Source: Micropterix aruncella (lineage: Eukaryota > Arthropoda > Insecta > Lepidoptera > Micropterigidae). From it: a DNA stretch of 64,000 nucleotides. The position numbers and the translations under genes are program-made. Positions 46,735 to 59,429 of this stretch are shown piece by piece. The stretch's first letter is position 1, and each line of letters opens with the position of its first letter. The DNA is taken from contig OX155957.1 of NCBI GenBank assembly GCA_944548615.1, forward strand, positions 24,707,031 to 24,771,030, in the 5' to 3' direction. The notes below the pieces were generated by a model that ran no database searches, was not told where the DNA came from, and worked only from the letters and a program-made list of their open reading frames with translations.

Positions 46735-48918
46735 TTGGTATTTTACTATGAGTAAAAAAAACTAGTTATTTAATGAAACAATATTTTATTAATTAACCTT
46801 TAAAACATGACCAAATTGTATCGTCTTACACTCGTAATGTACTTATGTGAATATTTTCAACTATTTTTTAAAACGAACTTATTATTATATTTTTAAATAC
46901 GTTTTTATGTCGTATTTAAATTTAAAATTAATTATTTACAAATGAACACTGACGAACTCATCTCGTCGTCAGTCCTAAAATTTACCCGTTCTTTGTAGTA
47001 TATTTACCCACGGTAAAAACTACGTTTTCTTATTCCAAATCATATATCTAAAATCGACTAAAAATTCGAATTTTATTTAGATATTACAAAGCGATATTTT
47101 CTGCTGGTTTTCAAATTTATATAGCGTGGAAAAGATTAGCACGCAAATATTTACTGCTATCTTATTCCAAATTCAGCTTCAACTTTTAAAAATAAATATT
47201 TTGTTATATAGAAAATAACCAACTAAAACTAATATGTTTTTCTGGCCAGTAATCTTATCGATTACTCAGCTCAATCAGAAAAAAACATTTTACATAAATC
47301 TTTTAAAACTACTTACATATACAGTACATCAGAATTGATATTTAACGTGACGATATGCGGTGGGTGATCTTTTCCTTTTTAGTATTTTATATGGCTTCCT
47401 CTTCTTTGTAATTCTATTTCATCCTTCTGGTGTTTTATGTAATAATTGGTCTTCCTTCTGGTTATAATATGGATTGGTCTTCCTTCTTGTTACATGATAG
47501 ATTGGACTTCCTTCTCAGTTTTCGGTATTTTATAATATTATATCGTCGTTCTTCAATTCGTAATATTAGGCTTTTGCCTCCAATTTTCAATAAACTTCAA
47601 CGCTTCGCGGTATTCGTATTTTCGCAAAACTATTCGAACAATATACGTTTAATTATAGCAAGATTATTTTATAAAATTACTTTTTGAGCCTTGGAGGACA
47701 CGCAAAATGCATGACCTCCAGGCGGATTAACACACCTAGGCGTCTGCTATTAATGCACGGATTATTGACTGATGACTGATTGACTGTTGAAAATTTAATG
47801 ATGCCCCTTTTTGTGGCTGGTTCCTTTTATAACATCGTGTTTATTCCCTTTCACGATCATTATTTTTCTGTCATAATTTGACCCCTCTTAACATTGGCGC
47901 CATCCTCCCTTGCACGAGGATGTTCAATAATGTGATACTAATCGTTTGTTATTATTTTTTTAATATTTTGGTGTGAGTTTACCATTGATTTTTCTTATTT
48001 GTCATAAATCCTATTATATTTTAGTGTAGTTATATGTATTTCGATATTCTCGTTCCGAATCTTCTTAATTACTATTTTTTTAAGCTTTAATTATATGAGT
48101 TTTTCATGTTTAAAAATTTTATTTTGAAAAACTATGTTCTGCTAGTTTTTTTAAAATTTAATATATTCTATTATATGTGTTTCTTTCCTGGCTTTTCAAA
48201 GATGATATTATTTTTTTAATTTTTCTGTTTATTGTGGTAGTTTTTTATGTTTTTCTTCAATTTTTGTTTTTTTTTAAAACGGACTTCATTTTTATTACCG
48301 TCTTATTTTTAAAACATTTTCTATATTTTTTAATTATTTTTATGACATACTTTTAAAAAAATATTCTCATACAACAGCTATGACGCCGCGCACTTTGTCT
48401 TTTCCCGCGTTTTTTTTCATTCTTCTGTCTTTTTGAACTTCCCTTGGACTATGTCGTCTGCGCTTTCGGCATCAATTCTCTGGGTTTTTTCCATGACCAT
48501 ATATGGACATGATTTTTGCGCGGTGTATAGTGCGGCTTTAATACTTTTTATCGTAATATTTTATTCTTTTATAATCCTCTATTTAAATATGACATTTCAA
48601 ACCCGATCTTATTTTCAAAAATCATTTTGATTTTATTTATATTTCTGAAATTAAATTTAGATTTTATTTGTTTATTTTTTATAAATGAATCAGTGCTATC
48701 TGTCATTTCCTAATAGAACGTTCTTCTTGAGTTTAATCTGATATTTTATGGATATTTTTTTTTACCTAATCGTTCCACTTTTTTTTTTTACACTTGTGTC
48801 GCTACTGGTATTGTTTCAAAATTAAATATTATTGACTATAGTTATCACCGTATTGCGATTTTCAAACTTGATAAGTTTGAATGTAATGAATTTTAATTCA
48901 TTACAGCATCTGAATCTA
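46735..48918. other. AT-rich stretch with tandem repeat and LTR-like piece
   Basis: Three ~30-bp units around TTGGTCTTCCTTCT lie at 47440-47525. The LTR-like promoter is described separately. Short hydrophobic frames (47430-47687, 48433-48630) have no motifs. Confidence 0.4.
47700..47893 (-). promoter_or_regulatory. LTR-like promoter fragment
   Basis: On the minus strand, AGGGAGGATGGCGCCAA (polypurine-tract-like) is followed by TGTTAAGAGGGG (possible LTR start at 47893). TATAAAAGG is at 47831-47823, and TCAGTC-type initiators lie ~35-50 bp further. This layout resembles the U3/R part of a Ty3/gypsy LTR. No internal region, second LTR or clear CA end was found. Confidence 0.3.
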
Positions 48919-49250
48919 ACACCGCGCGAAATGTGATCAAATTTATTCAGATGAGTTTAAGTTCGACAGGTAGTTTTTATCGACAATCCTTCGTTTCATA
49001 TTCCGCTCTAACTTATTGCTCCATCTCCTTCGCTTGAACTACTTTCAATTTTAGTTCACAAGTAAACGCAATCGGGCCCAATATCTCCATAATCTTGAAT
49101 CGGTAAGATGTGTCATTCGTAACAGCTTTACGGACATTGGTAGAGAGAAATTACCAGAATTTGTAGTGTTTTTAAACTAGCGAGACACGGTTTCTTTATA
49201 TTCTCTTGGTATTTTAATAGTGAGTCCACGTGCAAACCGAGGTGTTTACT
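48919..49250 (-). mobile_element. MITE family D partial copy plus shared flank
   Basis: 48919-49078 is the half-element ending ACGCAATCGGGCC. The following ~170 bp (to about 49250) is the inverse of 38236-38407. So the flank moved together with the MITE, or both belong to one older larger repeat. Confidence 0.65.
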
Positions 49251-49446
49251 AGCGGTAGTGGAGTATCGTCGTAGGTTATTTCGGGTGAGCTGTCATTTCT
49301 ACATTTGAGGTGACACTTGAGACTTCTAGTCACCATTAATGTGACTTCTCAGATTCAGGAGATTATGCGATGCGGACCAACTGGTATTTTTTTCTAGTTC
49401 TATCTCAATGCATTAAGCTCCCTGAATCACTACCGATGAATTAAAC

Positions 49447-50104
49447 CAGTGGCGTAACCAAGCAGGTGCAGCCGATGCGACGCATGAGCAGGCGTATATC
49501 TATGGGGGGGGGGGGGGCGACCGCCCCCCCTTCCCCCGCCCCCAACGAGGATTGAAAAAAAAATATCCCGCTACTGGACAATGTCATAAACGACCTCAAA
49601 AATCGACTGCCACCCGAAACCTTAAAGGTTTTTAATTTAAACATTATAATGCCATCGGTAATAATAAAAGACGATAATGATCACTCAAATGTAGTTGCAG
49701 ATCTTGTTAGAGAGCATAAGAGTCTCCTAGGAGTTCATGCGGCAGGAGTTCTGGGAGAATACAAGATCTGGAAAGAAAGTTTTAGAAGGGAAAAGAGAAA
49801 TAAACCCGCTTATTCGGAACCAAAAAATATTCTAGATGTTATAGATCTGGCCAACGAATTCAACTACCCTGGCATACATCGCCTCATCCTTATCATGGCC
49901 TCCTTGCCCGTAAGTGTGACGACTGCCGAAAGAAGTTTTTCAACTCTGAGGCGACTAAAAACCTGGCTATGATCCACGATGGTAGAGGATAGGTTAACAG
50001 GGTTGGCGCTCCTGCGTATTCATTTTGATATTCCAGTAGACAAAGAGAAGATAATTGAAAGATTTGCAAAGAAAAAACACCGAAAACTGCAATTTGTAAT
50101 TTAA
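49447..50104 (+). pseudogene. hAT transposase C-terminal dimerisation region, broken
   Basis: CAGTGGCGTAACCA at 49447 is a typical hAT terminus. From 49571 the frame reads LLDNVINDLKNRLPPETLKV and then LPVSVTTAERSFSTLRRLKTWL, the hAT dimerisation block. A TGA at 49970-49972 replaces the usual Arg, after which STMVEDRLTGLALLRIH continues in frame to a TAA at 50102-50104. A G14 run and a C7 run follow the terminus at 49504-49530. The N-terminal domains are missing and the right TIR is not seen. Confidence 0.75.
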
Positions 50105-50158
50105 TTCTTTGTATCATTTGTTCATTGTTCATTTAGAAGTAAAATAAAAACGTACGAG

Positions 50159-50183
50159 CATTGATTTTATAGTAAAATCAATG
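50159..50183. repeat. Perfect 11-bp hairpin (CATTGATTTTA..)
   Basis: Arms 50159-50169 and 50173-50183 with a 3-nt loop. The following GGTAC and the arm sequence also occur in the hairpin at 60116-60151. Confidence 0.85.
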
Positions 50184-50466
50184 GTACGATTGTATTCATT
50201 ATTTCTTTTCCCTTTTTAAAATCCTTAGTTACTTAATTACCTATCTCTATTCAGCATATTGGATGCCCTAAATTCACACTATAATTTATTTGAACTATCT
50301 ATAGACAGAAACCCAACCCCACTGTCCAAAACAAGACGTAGATCAAGACGCACTCAAAAACAAGACGTAGATCCGCGCCTGCGCATGAGGGCCCACGGTA
50401 GATCGATTTTTTTAAATTTAAAAGTTTTTTTCCTGAAAAATAGCATAAAAATCGCTGAGCAACATG

Positions 50467-50678
50467 CGCTATCTAGCGGTACGTAAAATATAGCTAATAT
50501 TGTTTGGTATATTACTTACCGATAGTTGGCGCAGCGCGCTCAAACGCTTGTCAAATCTTTTGCAGTCAAGTTCTTCAAATTTTCAAGAAAAAATAATACA
50601 TTACTTATATTTTTTCAAAAAAAAGTATTTTTTTTTTTTTGATGATTCCAAAAATTATTCTCATACTGATTCACCCCC
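50467..50678. mobile_element. MITE family A, partial copy 3
   Basis: It contains the CTATCTAGCGGTACG block and the right end CATACTGATTCACCCCC (50662-50678). The left end is not recognisable. Confidence 0.6.
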
Positions 50679-51582
50679 TTGCGAATATGTTTTTGTCGGA
50701 AACTGTATACATCCTGAGTACTTGGGTATCTATTAAAGCACTTTAGATGACGGGATAGGAACTCACGTAAGAAGAAGAATATTTTCGCCCAAAATTTTAT
50801 ATATCATGAGTACTTCGGTATCTATTAAAGCATGGTGAAAAATATACTACGCTATAATTGGATCCATGATGATCCATCCTATAAATAAAGCATGTATAAT
50901 GCTTTCTTTAATATGAAAAATGGTTATTGTTTCCGTGTTTCTTGGTGGTATACCATAGTTCATTAAAATCCAAACATTGTGTGTTTCCTTATACCCTTTA
51001 TGTACCCAATTTGATTTCTAAATAAATAATATGAAAATCTTCGTCTACATTTCGGGATATTCATAGTCAATGTTTTTGATAACTAATTCTACAAAATCAC
51101 AGATTAGGTTAGGATTGGGTAACTGGAACAATGTTAGCATGACGTTGAATTTATCTACTTTTGCATTCATATTTCGCTCATATTATGATATAAAATCTTT
51201 TGCAAATTATTCAGATGTCGCCCACAGTTTCAATCTCTATTTATATATTGCCGCCAGGTATCAAGCGTTCTTGCCATTATGAGAACATTTTTTTTAAATA
51301 TATATGGCAGCACCGTGTATACAAATGGCCGTCCTAGTGTTAAACGCTTATCATTTTTGTTCTTCTACTTCGACTTGAATTTGCACATAATACGTGTTAT
51401 ATATGTCATGTTCTTAAATTCTTTCAAATTACAGCGTTTGCCCTACAAAATGTTGTAATATAGTGGGTTTTTAAATTTTGTTTATCATTTACGAATTATT
51501 TTTATTTAATCCTCACAATCGATTAGTCGTTAAAAACGTGAAGGTGCGAAGACGCACATCATTATTTGACAGCCCCGTTTCG
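50679..51582. other. Intergenic region upstream of RpL26
   Basis: AT-rich, with a short TTAGGTTAGG at 51105-51114. No gene is recognised. Confidence 0.45.
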
Positions 51583-51835
51583 CTCTTTCGTTTGACGCGT
51601 TTCCTTGCTGTCGGTGAGTGCTTTCCGTAATCCTCCGACATCTCGAAATTTACGATGAGAAAACGATTTCGCGTGTTATTTTTCGATTCTATGTCGATTT
51701 TTCTATCTCCCTCCATGGTAGTTTGCGGCTACGATGTGTCGTGTGATATTTTTCGGTGGTTCCATGGCGGGTTTGACAGCTCGCACGGTCCGTGTTTAGG
51801 TTAGTGATTTCAGTGTTTTATTTCCAGTTATCGAG
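51583..51835 (+). promoter_or_regulatory. RpL26 5' leader: TOP-like start and 5' UTR intron
   Basis: CTCTTTC at 51583-51589 fits a terminal-oligopyrimidine start, typical of ribosomal protein mRNAs and a translational-control element. A strong donor (TCG then GTGAGT, 51614) and acceptor (TTTCCAG ending 51827) would remove a 214-bp 5' UTR intron. Splicing removes two upstream ATGs (51715, 51764), leaving 51836 as the first start codon. The exact start site is inferred. Confidence 0.55.
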
Positions 51836-54800
51836 ATGAAGCTCAACAAATTAGTGACCGCGTCGAGGAGGAAAAACAGGAAGCGCCATTTCTCCGCGCC
51901 CAGCCATGTCAGGCGGGTACTGATGTCGGCGCCGCTGTCCAAGGAGCTTAGGCAGAAATACAATGTGAGATCCATGCCGATCCGCAAAGACGACGAAGTA
52001 CAGGTGCGTATTCTGTGTTTTTATTTTATGGAGACTGCGATCGATGCCTGAAAATAGCAGTGAGTGATGATCACAACCCATTCCCAGACCGCAGGATTCG
52101 AAGCTCTCGTTTGATGCCATTGCGGGAGGTTTTCTTTCGTTTATGGTGGATTGCGGTTCTTCACTGCGCTATGGTTAAAGCGTTGGCTCTGACTCTGCTA
52201 CTAGATCGTTTGTTTATTTTGGTGTTTAACTCTCCAACTGCGGAAAATTTGGCTATTTTTTTATAAAAATCGCGGGCCTGTTTTATTGGGTAATTAAAAT
52301 AGTTTTAAGGATTTTATTGACATTATGCAGGAAACGTGAATATCACATTCAAGGGAAGAAACAGGAGAAGAAAAGTTATTGATAAGGATTCACTGTATTG
52401 AGCACCATCAGTATCGTTACCAGAAGATATTCACTTTTTGTCATATTGAGAATTTACGGTCACGATGTAACTGTCTGTGAGGTGAGCGCAGAAGACTTGG
52501 GACGTAAAACAATCCACTTTCTAATTACGTTACCTGCCCGTCAGAGGCCAACGCCTTACGGAGAGGCACTGGAAAAGGTAGCCAGCGGGCAGCCTTGCCC
52601 CCTGACTACCAGTCCAGAAGGATATCTCCGTCTGGAATTAACCTTCAGGATACCTCCTGCCTCCTGACTGGTTACAGGATCGAGGTCGCTTGTGCGGTCC
52701 TCTCTCTTATGAAGCGGTGATACGGTGTCTACCAAATCTATCGCGGAACACAGCATCCTTTGCCCGGCTTATTCACCCAGGATCGGGTGTACGAATGATC
52801 GTTTCAAGAGCAGTTGTCATAAGGTTAACAATTACCCTAGCTCTATAGGAAACATTACTGTTTCCAGACTCCCCCGGCTGTTAGTTTGAAAGCATAATCG
52901 ATTGGCTGACGCCGCACGGTGCGCAAACCGTCCAGGAGCGACTGAAGGTTGACTCCTAGGGGAGACTGGCCCGCATGCATCATATGGAATCAGCTTAACG
53001 TCTCCCGCGGTAAGAGGGCTAAAGCTGTGGCTCGCTATTCGCAGAATAGTCTGCCAGTAGAATATCAAAACAATACATATATTGCTTTAGTGACAAGAGG
53101 TATATGATTTCACCGCATTAATCATGAAGATTTTTCGGTGGCTTATGATATTTTTAACAATCCAATAACGAACAGAAGATAGTAACAAAGTTATGAAAAT
53201 AACTTTTCAATGACATGTCCGGTCGTTATCGGTCAGTCGAGACGTTTTGTCGCATCGTCCTTTAACTTGTAAAAATTGCTTTTTGTTATTTTAGGAAAAT
53301 AATATTTAGAAAGTTGCATGCAGTAACGATTTGTATACAACTTGACAGTATGCCGCAAGCGTCATGGCGTCGATCTCAACAGCAAAATTATTTTAATGAA
53401 CACTGGAAATGCATTTTTTTGCAATGTTTATGGCTCTTTGATCTCCGGCTATGAGATTAATCAGCTGATATTCAGCTATGCTTGCTATCTCTCTCATCTT
53501 GGTCGGTTGGTCGTGACACTATATACTGTTCAATAAAGCACAGCCGGGAGGTTCGAAGTGGGCGTTATTATTACCTTATGCTTAATATTTCTTGCTATGA
53601 AACTGATAATCTATAGGCGTAGGTTCTAGAAATAGATACTCTACAACCATAGGTTTTTTCTTGTGGTTTTTAACTATATTAATTTGAAACTTTCTTCTTT
53701 TAGGTTGTGCGTGGACATTATAAAGGCCAGCAGGTCGGAAAAGTTGTTCAGGTATACAGAAAGAAGTTTGTCATCTACATTGAACGCATCCAGAGGGACA
53801 AAGCCAACAGCGCTACCGTTTACGTTGGTATTCACCCCTCAAAGGTATGAATGGTTTTATTATATATATATTTTTTTTAGGGCTGATTTGAGATTGGTCA
53901 TTCGAATTTGTTGAGTGATGTTTTATGTTTGAGAGACGTGGCCAATGCCTCGATTCTCATTTCTTTAGAACCTAGTTTCTCTTGGGACTTAGTTTCTCTT
54001 GCACACCTGGGAGGCCAGAAACACCAGTGGTTAACAGATCTGGACGTAGCCATTTCGGCCGGCCTCCATACATTATATAATATACATGACTAATAAAATT
54101 AATTATTAGGTAGCAAGAGATAATTCTTTAAAAAATGATATTGGTGGTATATTTATATTCAACATTAGCCCTTTGGTCAATTATGTGGCGCCACACATCT
54201 TTGTGCGGTGCCGTTTTTGCGTGCGAATGCCGTCTTCCGAAAGGTTAATCTGTAAACCTCATTGGATTGATTAAACAGATGAGCTGCGAGGGGATTTGGA
54301 TGGGATGACTTTTGAGTTGAGTTTTGTATCATTTAATTTTTGCTACAATAGTGTGGACTTCCAGGTAATCATGAGTTCCATCATTTTTTGTAAACCTCGA
54401 TTAGCGAATACAATCCCGAGCATGTTTTCAATCTAGGGATTACGGGATTTTTGATGCGTAGTCCCAGGATCCCAGGGCTATACCAAGATTAGATGTGGTT
54501 TCCAATTGGACTCAAATGAAAAAAAACTTGAGTAATTTCTTAACAAATGTTTTTAATATTGTTATGTTGCACAACACAATACACAAAATAGTTAGAAAAG
54601 AAAATAGACAAAACAAAAAACTATACTTTTGTAAAAAATAGAACAGACAAAACAAAAAAACTATGTAGAATTTCGAAAATACAATCTGAGAAATATCAAA
54701 GCATCCAATGTTTGACTTCCAAGTCTGCTTTGTAGTTTATCACCAACATAACCAGCAGCTGAAAACGCTCTCTCAGGTTCTACACTGGTTGGAGGATAGA

Positions 54801-57696
54801 CAATACATACTTATATGCTGTTTCTAAGTGACATCCACGAACTCCTCCATTTTCAAACAGGTTCATTCCACGTCTTAATACTATTTGCCAACCCCGATTC
54901 ATTTTGTACTTGTACTTCAGGACCTGGCATTTCATACTCTTATAGCATTCGGCAATCCTGAAAATCCCGAGATTAGTCAAGTACAGTCCTGGGATTTTCG
55001 GCATCAGAAAACGGCCAGGATTCGGGGTCCCGGGATTGTCTTCCTTAACCACAAAGCATTTGCAATACCAGCGAGCGCTGCAGCGAATGTTAATTTTGCT
55101 TGCTACACCCCACAGTTAAAGACGTACAACCAAATCCCCACAGTTAAAGACGTACAACCAAATAGGACGTAAGTACAAGTTATAGATAAGGAGTTTATTG
55201 TCGACAAATTGTAGATTATTCTACAGATTTTAGAACCGACAGACACGTTGGAACACATGGATCCAGGAGTTGCAATTTTTAATGACCTTAAGTGGAATGA
55301 ACATGTTTTATTATTTAATTCTAAACTATGTCTCGTAATTGAATAATATTCAGAATATACAGAATTATTGGTGGATTGAGATACTTTTTAGAAAGGTTAT
55401 AATTCCTACATGTCTGTTGTGTTTTGACATTACACTGCAAATTGAAAATGGCTGTTTTGGATAAAGGAGATTCTTTACAACTCGTATATCTAGGTGCCAT
55501 TCTACAGGTCTTTTTCTTTTCTTAAACAAGATAGGCGGTTAGGTGTTCCTATCTGATATTTTGAAACAGAAACATAAAACATAGACCGTAGATTCATTTA
55601 ATCTCTATTTCCACAAGAATATTATCTCAATTTACAGTGTTTAGTCATGACAAGACATAGGAATCATTAACGCCATTCAGTGCTGCTTGGTGGCACAAAT
55701 GCCATAACGTTTACGGTGACTCACTCCGTCTTTATTTGAGACTGAACAAAATTTTAATTTTTTAATGTTTCAGTCAAAAAACTAATAATTTATACTGGTA
55801 TCGATATATGCGACAGCAGCACACAAGCAATGTTTTGAAATTTAGGTTTGACTCCTTTCTGATATTAAAACAGGATACAGTATTGATGAAATCTTGCATT
55901 TTCTCTCAATTTAACCCAAAATCTGCATGTACAAAAAATAGAAACTACAAAATTTGACATTTAGCTAAATGAACACAACACAGATTTTTAAATTAGTGGT
56001 CGGAAGCTAAATACCACATAATAACTACTTCAAGACATTGCAATTCTGCTTCAATTCCGCTATCAAAATGTTCAAAATACGAATTTAATAATTTCCGATA
56101 GTTTCCTGCAAATGCAATACAGTGGAACATCTCATAATGAGCATAATTCGTTCCAGACTTACTCGTTCAGCGGAACAATTTTTCACATACTCGTTATGAG
56201 AGGTGCGAATACTCGTCATGAGGAACTACTGCGAATTACTCGTTATGAGAGAACGCCACTGTAGTTTTATCAATACAGCAAATAATACTGGCAGTTGAGC
56301 TACAGCAAATAATACTGGCACTAGACCTTCTCGAAATGGGGGATACAAATTTTTAAACTTTTTTTCAGGAGAAAAAACAAAAACGTGTCTCGAATAGCCG
56401 CTGATACTGCCGTCTGGCAGCTCCTTGTTAAGAAATCTTTTTTCATCAGTGCTGGGTTTTTTTTCCAATGTGAAATTAGAATAATTAACGTCTGGTTCTT
56501 GATTAAAATGAGAGAATAATCAAGAAAGCCTCAATTATATGCAGTGTGTTAGGGACATACAACTTTCAAAGAAAAAAATGTTTTGAATAAAAAATCTTTT
56601 TTATTTAGGAGATTTTTGTTTAGAGGATATTATTTTACGTCACAAACCTTTTCCCTTCGATGTTAAAGAAAAATAATATTTAATATTTTAAAGTTCAACG
56701 GCAAAAGGATAAAAAAAGGTAAAGCTAGTTTTCAACTTATCGTTTATCGTGTAGAATCACCTCTAAACGATAATGTAATCCTAAAAACACATATATTGCT
56801 GTTTAGTTTTTTTTACACCACTACCTAACATAAAAGGAATAATATGTTCAGTGTTCATCTATGTATGTTTTCCGTTTCTTTATTCCACTATAACTTGTGT
56901 AATGCCCGATTTAGAAGTGTGTAAAATTGTTAGAATCGTTATGTCATCCTGAGTGCCATAGAGTACGAGGGGCTGATTGAAGTACATTCCGGAAATATAC
57001 ATCTGTCTATATGGATAAATACACATCAACCACAAATATTTCATAAAAACCGTAATAAAAATAATTATAAATGCAATAGTTTACTTTCTGTAACAGCAAT
57101 TTAGTTTTTTTTATTATTTTTAATATATTTAAATGTTGGCTGTTGATTGTACTTATATGTTGACTTATATTATGCAGTATTTTTAATTTGTTCGTTTAAT
57201 TCATATGGTTTATTTTAATCCAAAGAGTGTACCGACATGGTGGTTTTTTATAATACGTGATCTCTATAAGTCTGATGCACTGGTAACTAAGGAGACACTA
57301 AAAATTAATAGGCCACCAAAACAAATAGGTGTTTCGGTTGACCCCCTAACTTTTAGTATGATGATAACAAACCATTCATAGAACACCGATTAAAAACCCG
57401 CTGCTGCAATACGCCCGTAATGGTTTTCATTACGTGGTTTATTGCGTGTCGAGGTCAATTCGATGTTATGTTATAAAATATGGCTCTGACTTTGTCTTTC
57501 TTTTGCAAAAAAGCCATGAACGGTGAATATAGACTTAATTCCTTTTTCTTTGTTTCAGGTCGTTATTGTAAAACTTAAGATGAATAAGGACCGCAAGAAG
57601 ATAGTAGACCGCAGAGCTAAGGGACGCCTGGCCGCTCTCGGAAAAGACAAGGGCAAATACACCGAGGAGACTGCCACCGCAATGGAAACCTCATAA
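51836..57696 (+). CDS. RpL26: Ribosomal protein L26 (uL24), three coding exons
   Basis: Structural protein of the 60S ribosomal subunit, bound to large-subunit rRNA near the exit tunnel. Exon 1 is 51836-52003 (56 codons), exon 2 53704-53844 (47 codons) and exon 3 57559-57696 (45 codons plus TAA), giving 148 aa, the usual length. All junctions are phase 0 with GT/AG: CAG then GTGCGT, TTTTAG then GTT, AAG then GTATGA, TTTCAG then GTC. The N-terminus [20 protein letters not shown] and the KOW segment across the first junction (DDEVQ then [10 protein letters not shown]) are diagnostic. The frame is intact. Intron 1 (1700 bp) and intron 2 (3714 bp) are filled with repeats and transposon relics. 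Confidence 0.96.
52470..53060 (-). repeat. Dispersed repeat family B, copy 2, in RpL26 intron 1
   Basis: Inverse of 33520-34010 over its length. Its minus frame (53068-52832) keeps the [25 protein letters not shown] pattern. It lies antisense to RpL26. Confidence 0.65.
54661..55000 (-). pseudogene. hAT transposase C-terminal relic in RpL26 intron 2
   Basis: The minus strand reads [20 protein letters not shown], then [16 protein letters not shown] up to a TAG at 54661-54663: the conserved hAT C-terminus. An upstream piece in another frame ([14 protein letters not shown]) precedes it. Only this fragment is left. It is a different hAT lineage from the one at 49.5 kb. Confidence 0.7.
56120..56261. 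mobile_element. 142-bp Tigger/pogo-like MITE in RpL26 intron 2
   Basis: CAGTGGAACATCTCATAATG at the left and, inverted, CAGTGGCGTTCTCTCATAAC at the right, flanked by TA on both sides (56118-56119, 56262-56263). Confidence 0.65.
56860..57110 (-). repeat. Repeat family C, inverted copy in RpL26 intron 2
   Basis: It reads on the minus strand as GCTGTTACAGAAA..TTATCCATATAGACAG..TATTTCCGGAATG..AATAAAGAAACGGAAAACAT, the fullest copy of the family at 35-36 kb. Confidence 0.7.
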
Positions 57697-57727
57697 ACTC
57701 ACATTGTCCCATTACATTTTTAAGTTA

Positions 57728-57733
57728 AATAAA
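57728..57733 (+). terminator. RpL26 polyadenylation signal
   Basis: AATAAA 32 nt after the stop codon, consistent with a short ribosomal-protein 3' UTR. Confidence 0.7.
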
Positions 57734-58559
57734 ATAATATCCAAAATAAGAGGCTTTATTTTACAACAAAATGGAAGTTTTCAAGGTATTGCCATAGGTA
57801 AATAAAGCAGAGCCATAAACATTTTTACAGAATAGGTAGATACTGAGGATGCAGTGTTATCAGGAATTTTCAATTATTCCACTGGGATGCTCTTGGAATA
57901 TGAATTCATCATTATCCAAATCTCTTGTCATATACTGGATTAGATTTTTTTGAATTGGTACTCTCTAATACTTATTATAATAACACTAAATAATATTAGC
58001 AATCTGCAGTAAAATTATAAATTTTATTATAATTCTTATTGACCCATATAATAGAAAATAACGTATATACATTTGGGTCACCCTGTTTATTTAAAGTTTT
58101 TATCTATTGCACAATGCCTTCTATTAATTACTGACCACACTATACATAAATAAACTCCAAGCTGCTCTCTATACCAGTTATCTAATACGCTATAAATTCT
58201 TCTCAAATTAATATCGAGTGTTACCTGTTTCAGATAGGGCATGTATCCAATTTAGATCTTTATGCAAATGGACATTAAGGCCAAATGTGTATATCTCACC
58301 AGTATAAACACAGTTTATTTATGTTGTGGAATTTAAGTCTTGGAACTAGGGTTGCCAGGTGCTTAGTAAACCCAGACTGGCATAGCCGAGAAGGGAGGGG
58401 GTTTGACTCCTCCATTCTTTAGGCCCAGGCTACATGATGCCGAAAAAATCGTAAGTCGAAAAAAACCTGACCACTCCTCAGGGCTACACGGCTGTGGATT
58501 TTTATTTCCCCACACTGACTGACTGATAGAAGCAGGATGGCACAATGGATGTGCTAAAT
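57734..58559. other. Noncoding stretch downstream of RpL26
   Basis: Nothing recognisable except AT-rich sequence. Confidence 0.4.
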
Positions 58560-58640
58560 CAGGGGTCTTTAACCTTTTTGAAGTCAAGGGCCGACAATAC
58601 ATTGAATTTGGTTCGGTGGGCCGCAACACAAGGAAAATAT
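58560..58640. mobile_element. hAT terminus-like remnant
   Basis: CAGGGGTCTTTAACCTTTTT followed by AAGGGCC and GGTGGGCCGCA is the classic start of nonautonomous hAT elements. The other end was not found. Confidence 0.5.
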
Positions 58641-58792
58641 TCCATTATAAACTTTAGTAATTGAAAAACAATAATCATTTTTGATAAAATGTACCTAGTG
58701 GTCGTTGTAATTCCCAAACTGTTCTCAAGGTGAACATCGGTGATTCTGGTTCTTACCTTGGACTTTTGTGTTTTTCATTCTAGTAAATAAAA

Positions 58793-59168
58793 TATAAAAT
58801 ACAAACGGAGCTGCCATGGAATTCACCGACCAAAGTCGGGCCCATCATATAGTGTTATTACACTTCTGAGGGGTGAGCAGTGGATTCCGGACGAACAACC
58901 GGCTGTGGTAGGTTTAGGACAGCTGTCTTGCCACATGTGAGCGTTCACCTTACCACCCATTCACTCCCCCTTCAAAGCCATAGAATTTGAGATGCGGAAA
59001 TCGCAGTTTTAGATAATTTTTCTAAGGAGTTGATTATTTTCCAGGAGAGACCAAGATCTTTAAAAAGGTGAAACAGAGATTTAGCTGGCAGGCCACGAGC
59101 GCCAACCTCCACCGCGTGAAGGAGAACAGTGAAGCCGTTCCGGGTGACAGCATTTGCGAGATCATAGA
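58793..59168 (-). pseudogene. RLE-type LINE C-terminus and 3' UTR, copy 3
   Basis: Same family as the copies at 12.4 and 29.5 kb: YDLANAVTRNGFTV, HAVEVGARGLPAKSLFHLF, a codon deletion in the NSLEKL region, then the shared 3' UTR. The 5' truncation point is near 59168. Confidence 0.8.
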
Positions 59169-59389
59169 CACGTAATTCCAAATTCCGCACTAAATGCATT
59201 CCGCTGGCAATAGACACGTAATACCAAAAAGAGATGTCATTTTCAGTGCATAATCTCTGATTTTAGGATAATCAGAAATAGGTATGTACTTTAAATAAAA
59301 CTCGAGCAAACCTAAATAAAAATATCTTCCAAAGTAGAGTTGCACTGTAACTATAAATTCCATCTGAACTTCTTCAGGGACACCTTCGA

Positions 59390-59428
59390 CAGAAACGCTG
59401 AATGGGCGAGTCCCATTCAGCGTTTCTG
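59390..59428. repeat. Perfect 17-bp hairpin at a mariner breakpoint
   Basis: CAGAAACGCTGAATGGG (59390-59406) and its exact inverse (59412-59428) with a 5-nt loop. It sits where the mariner peptide stops matching (after MDTWLLL), just before the expected catalytic Asp block. Confidence 0.92.
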
Positions 59429-59429
59429 G

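Noticed and set aside
54885..55172. Plus-strand 95-codon frame in RpL26 intron 2
   Set aside because: Antisense to the hAT relic and lacking motifs.
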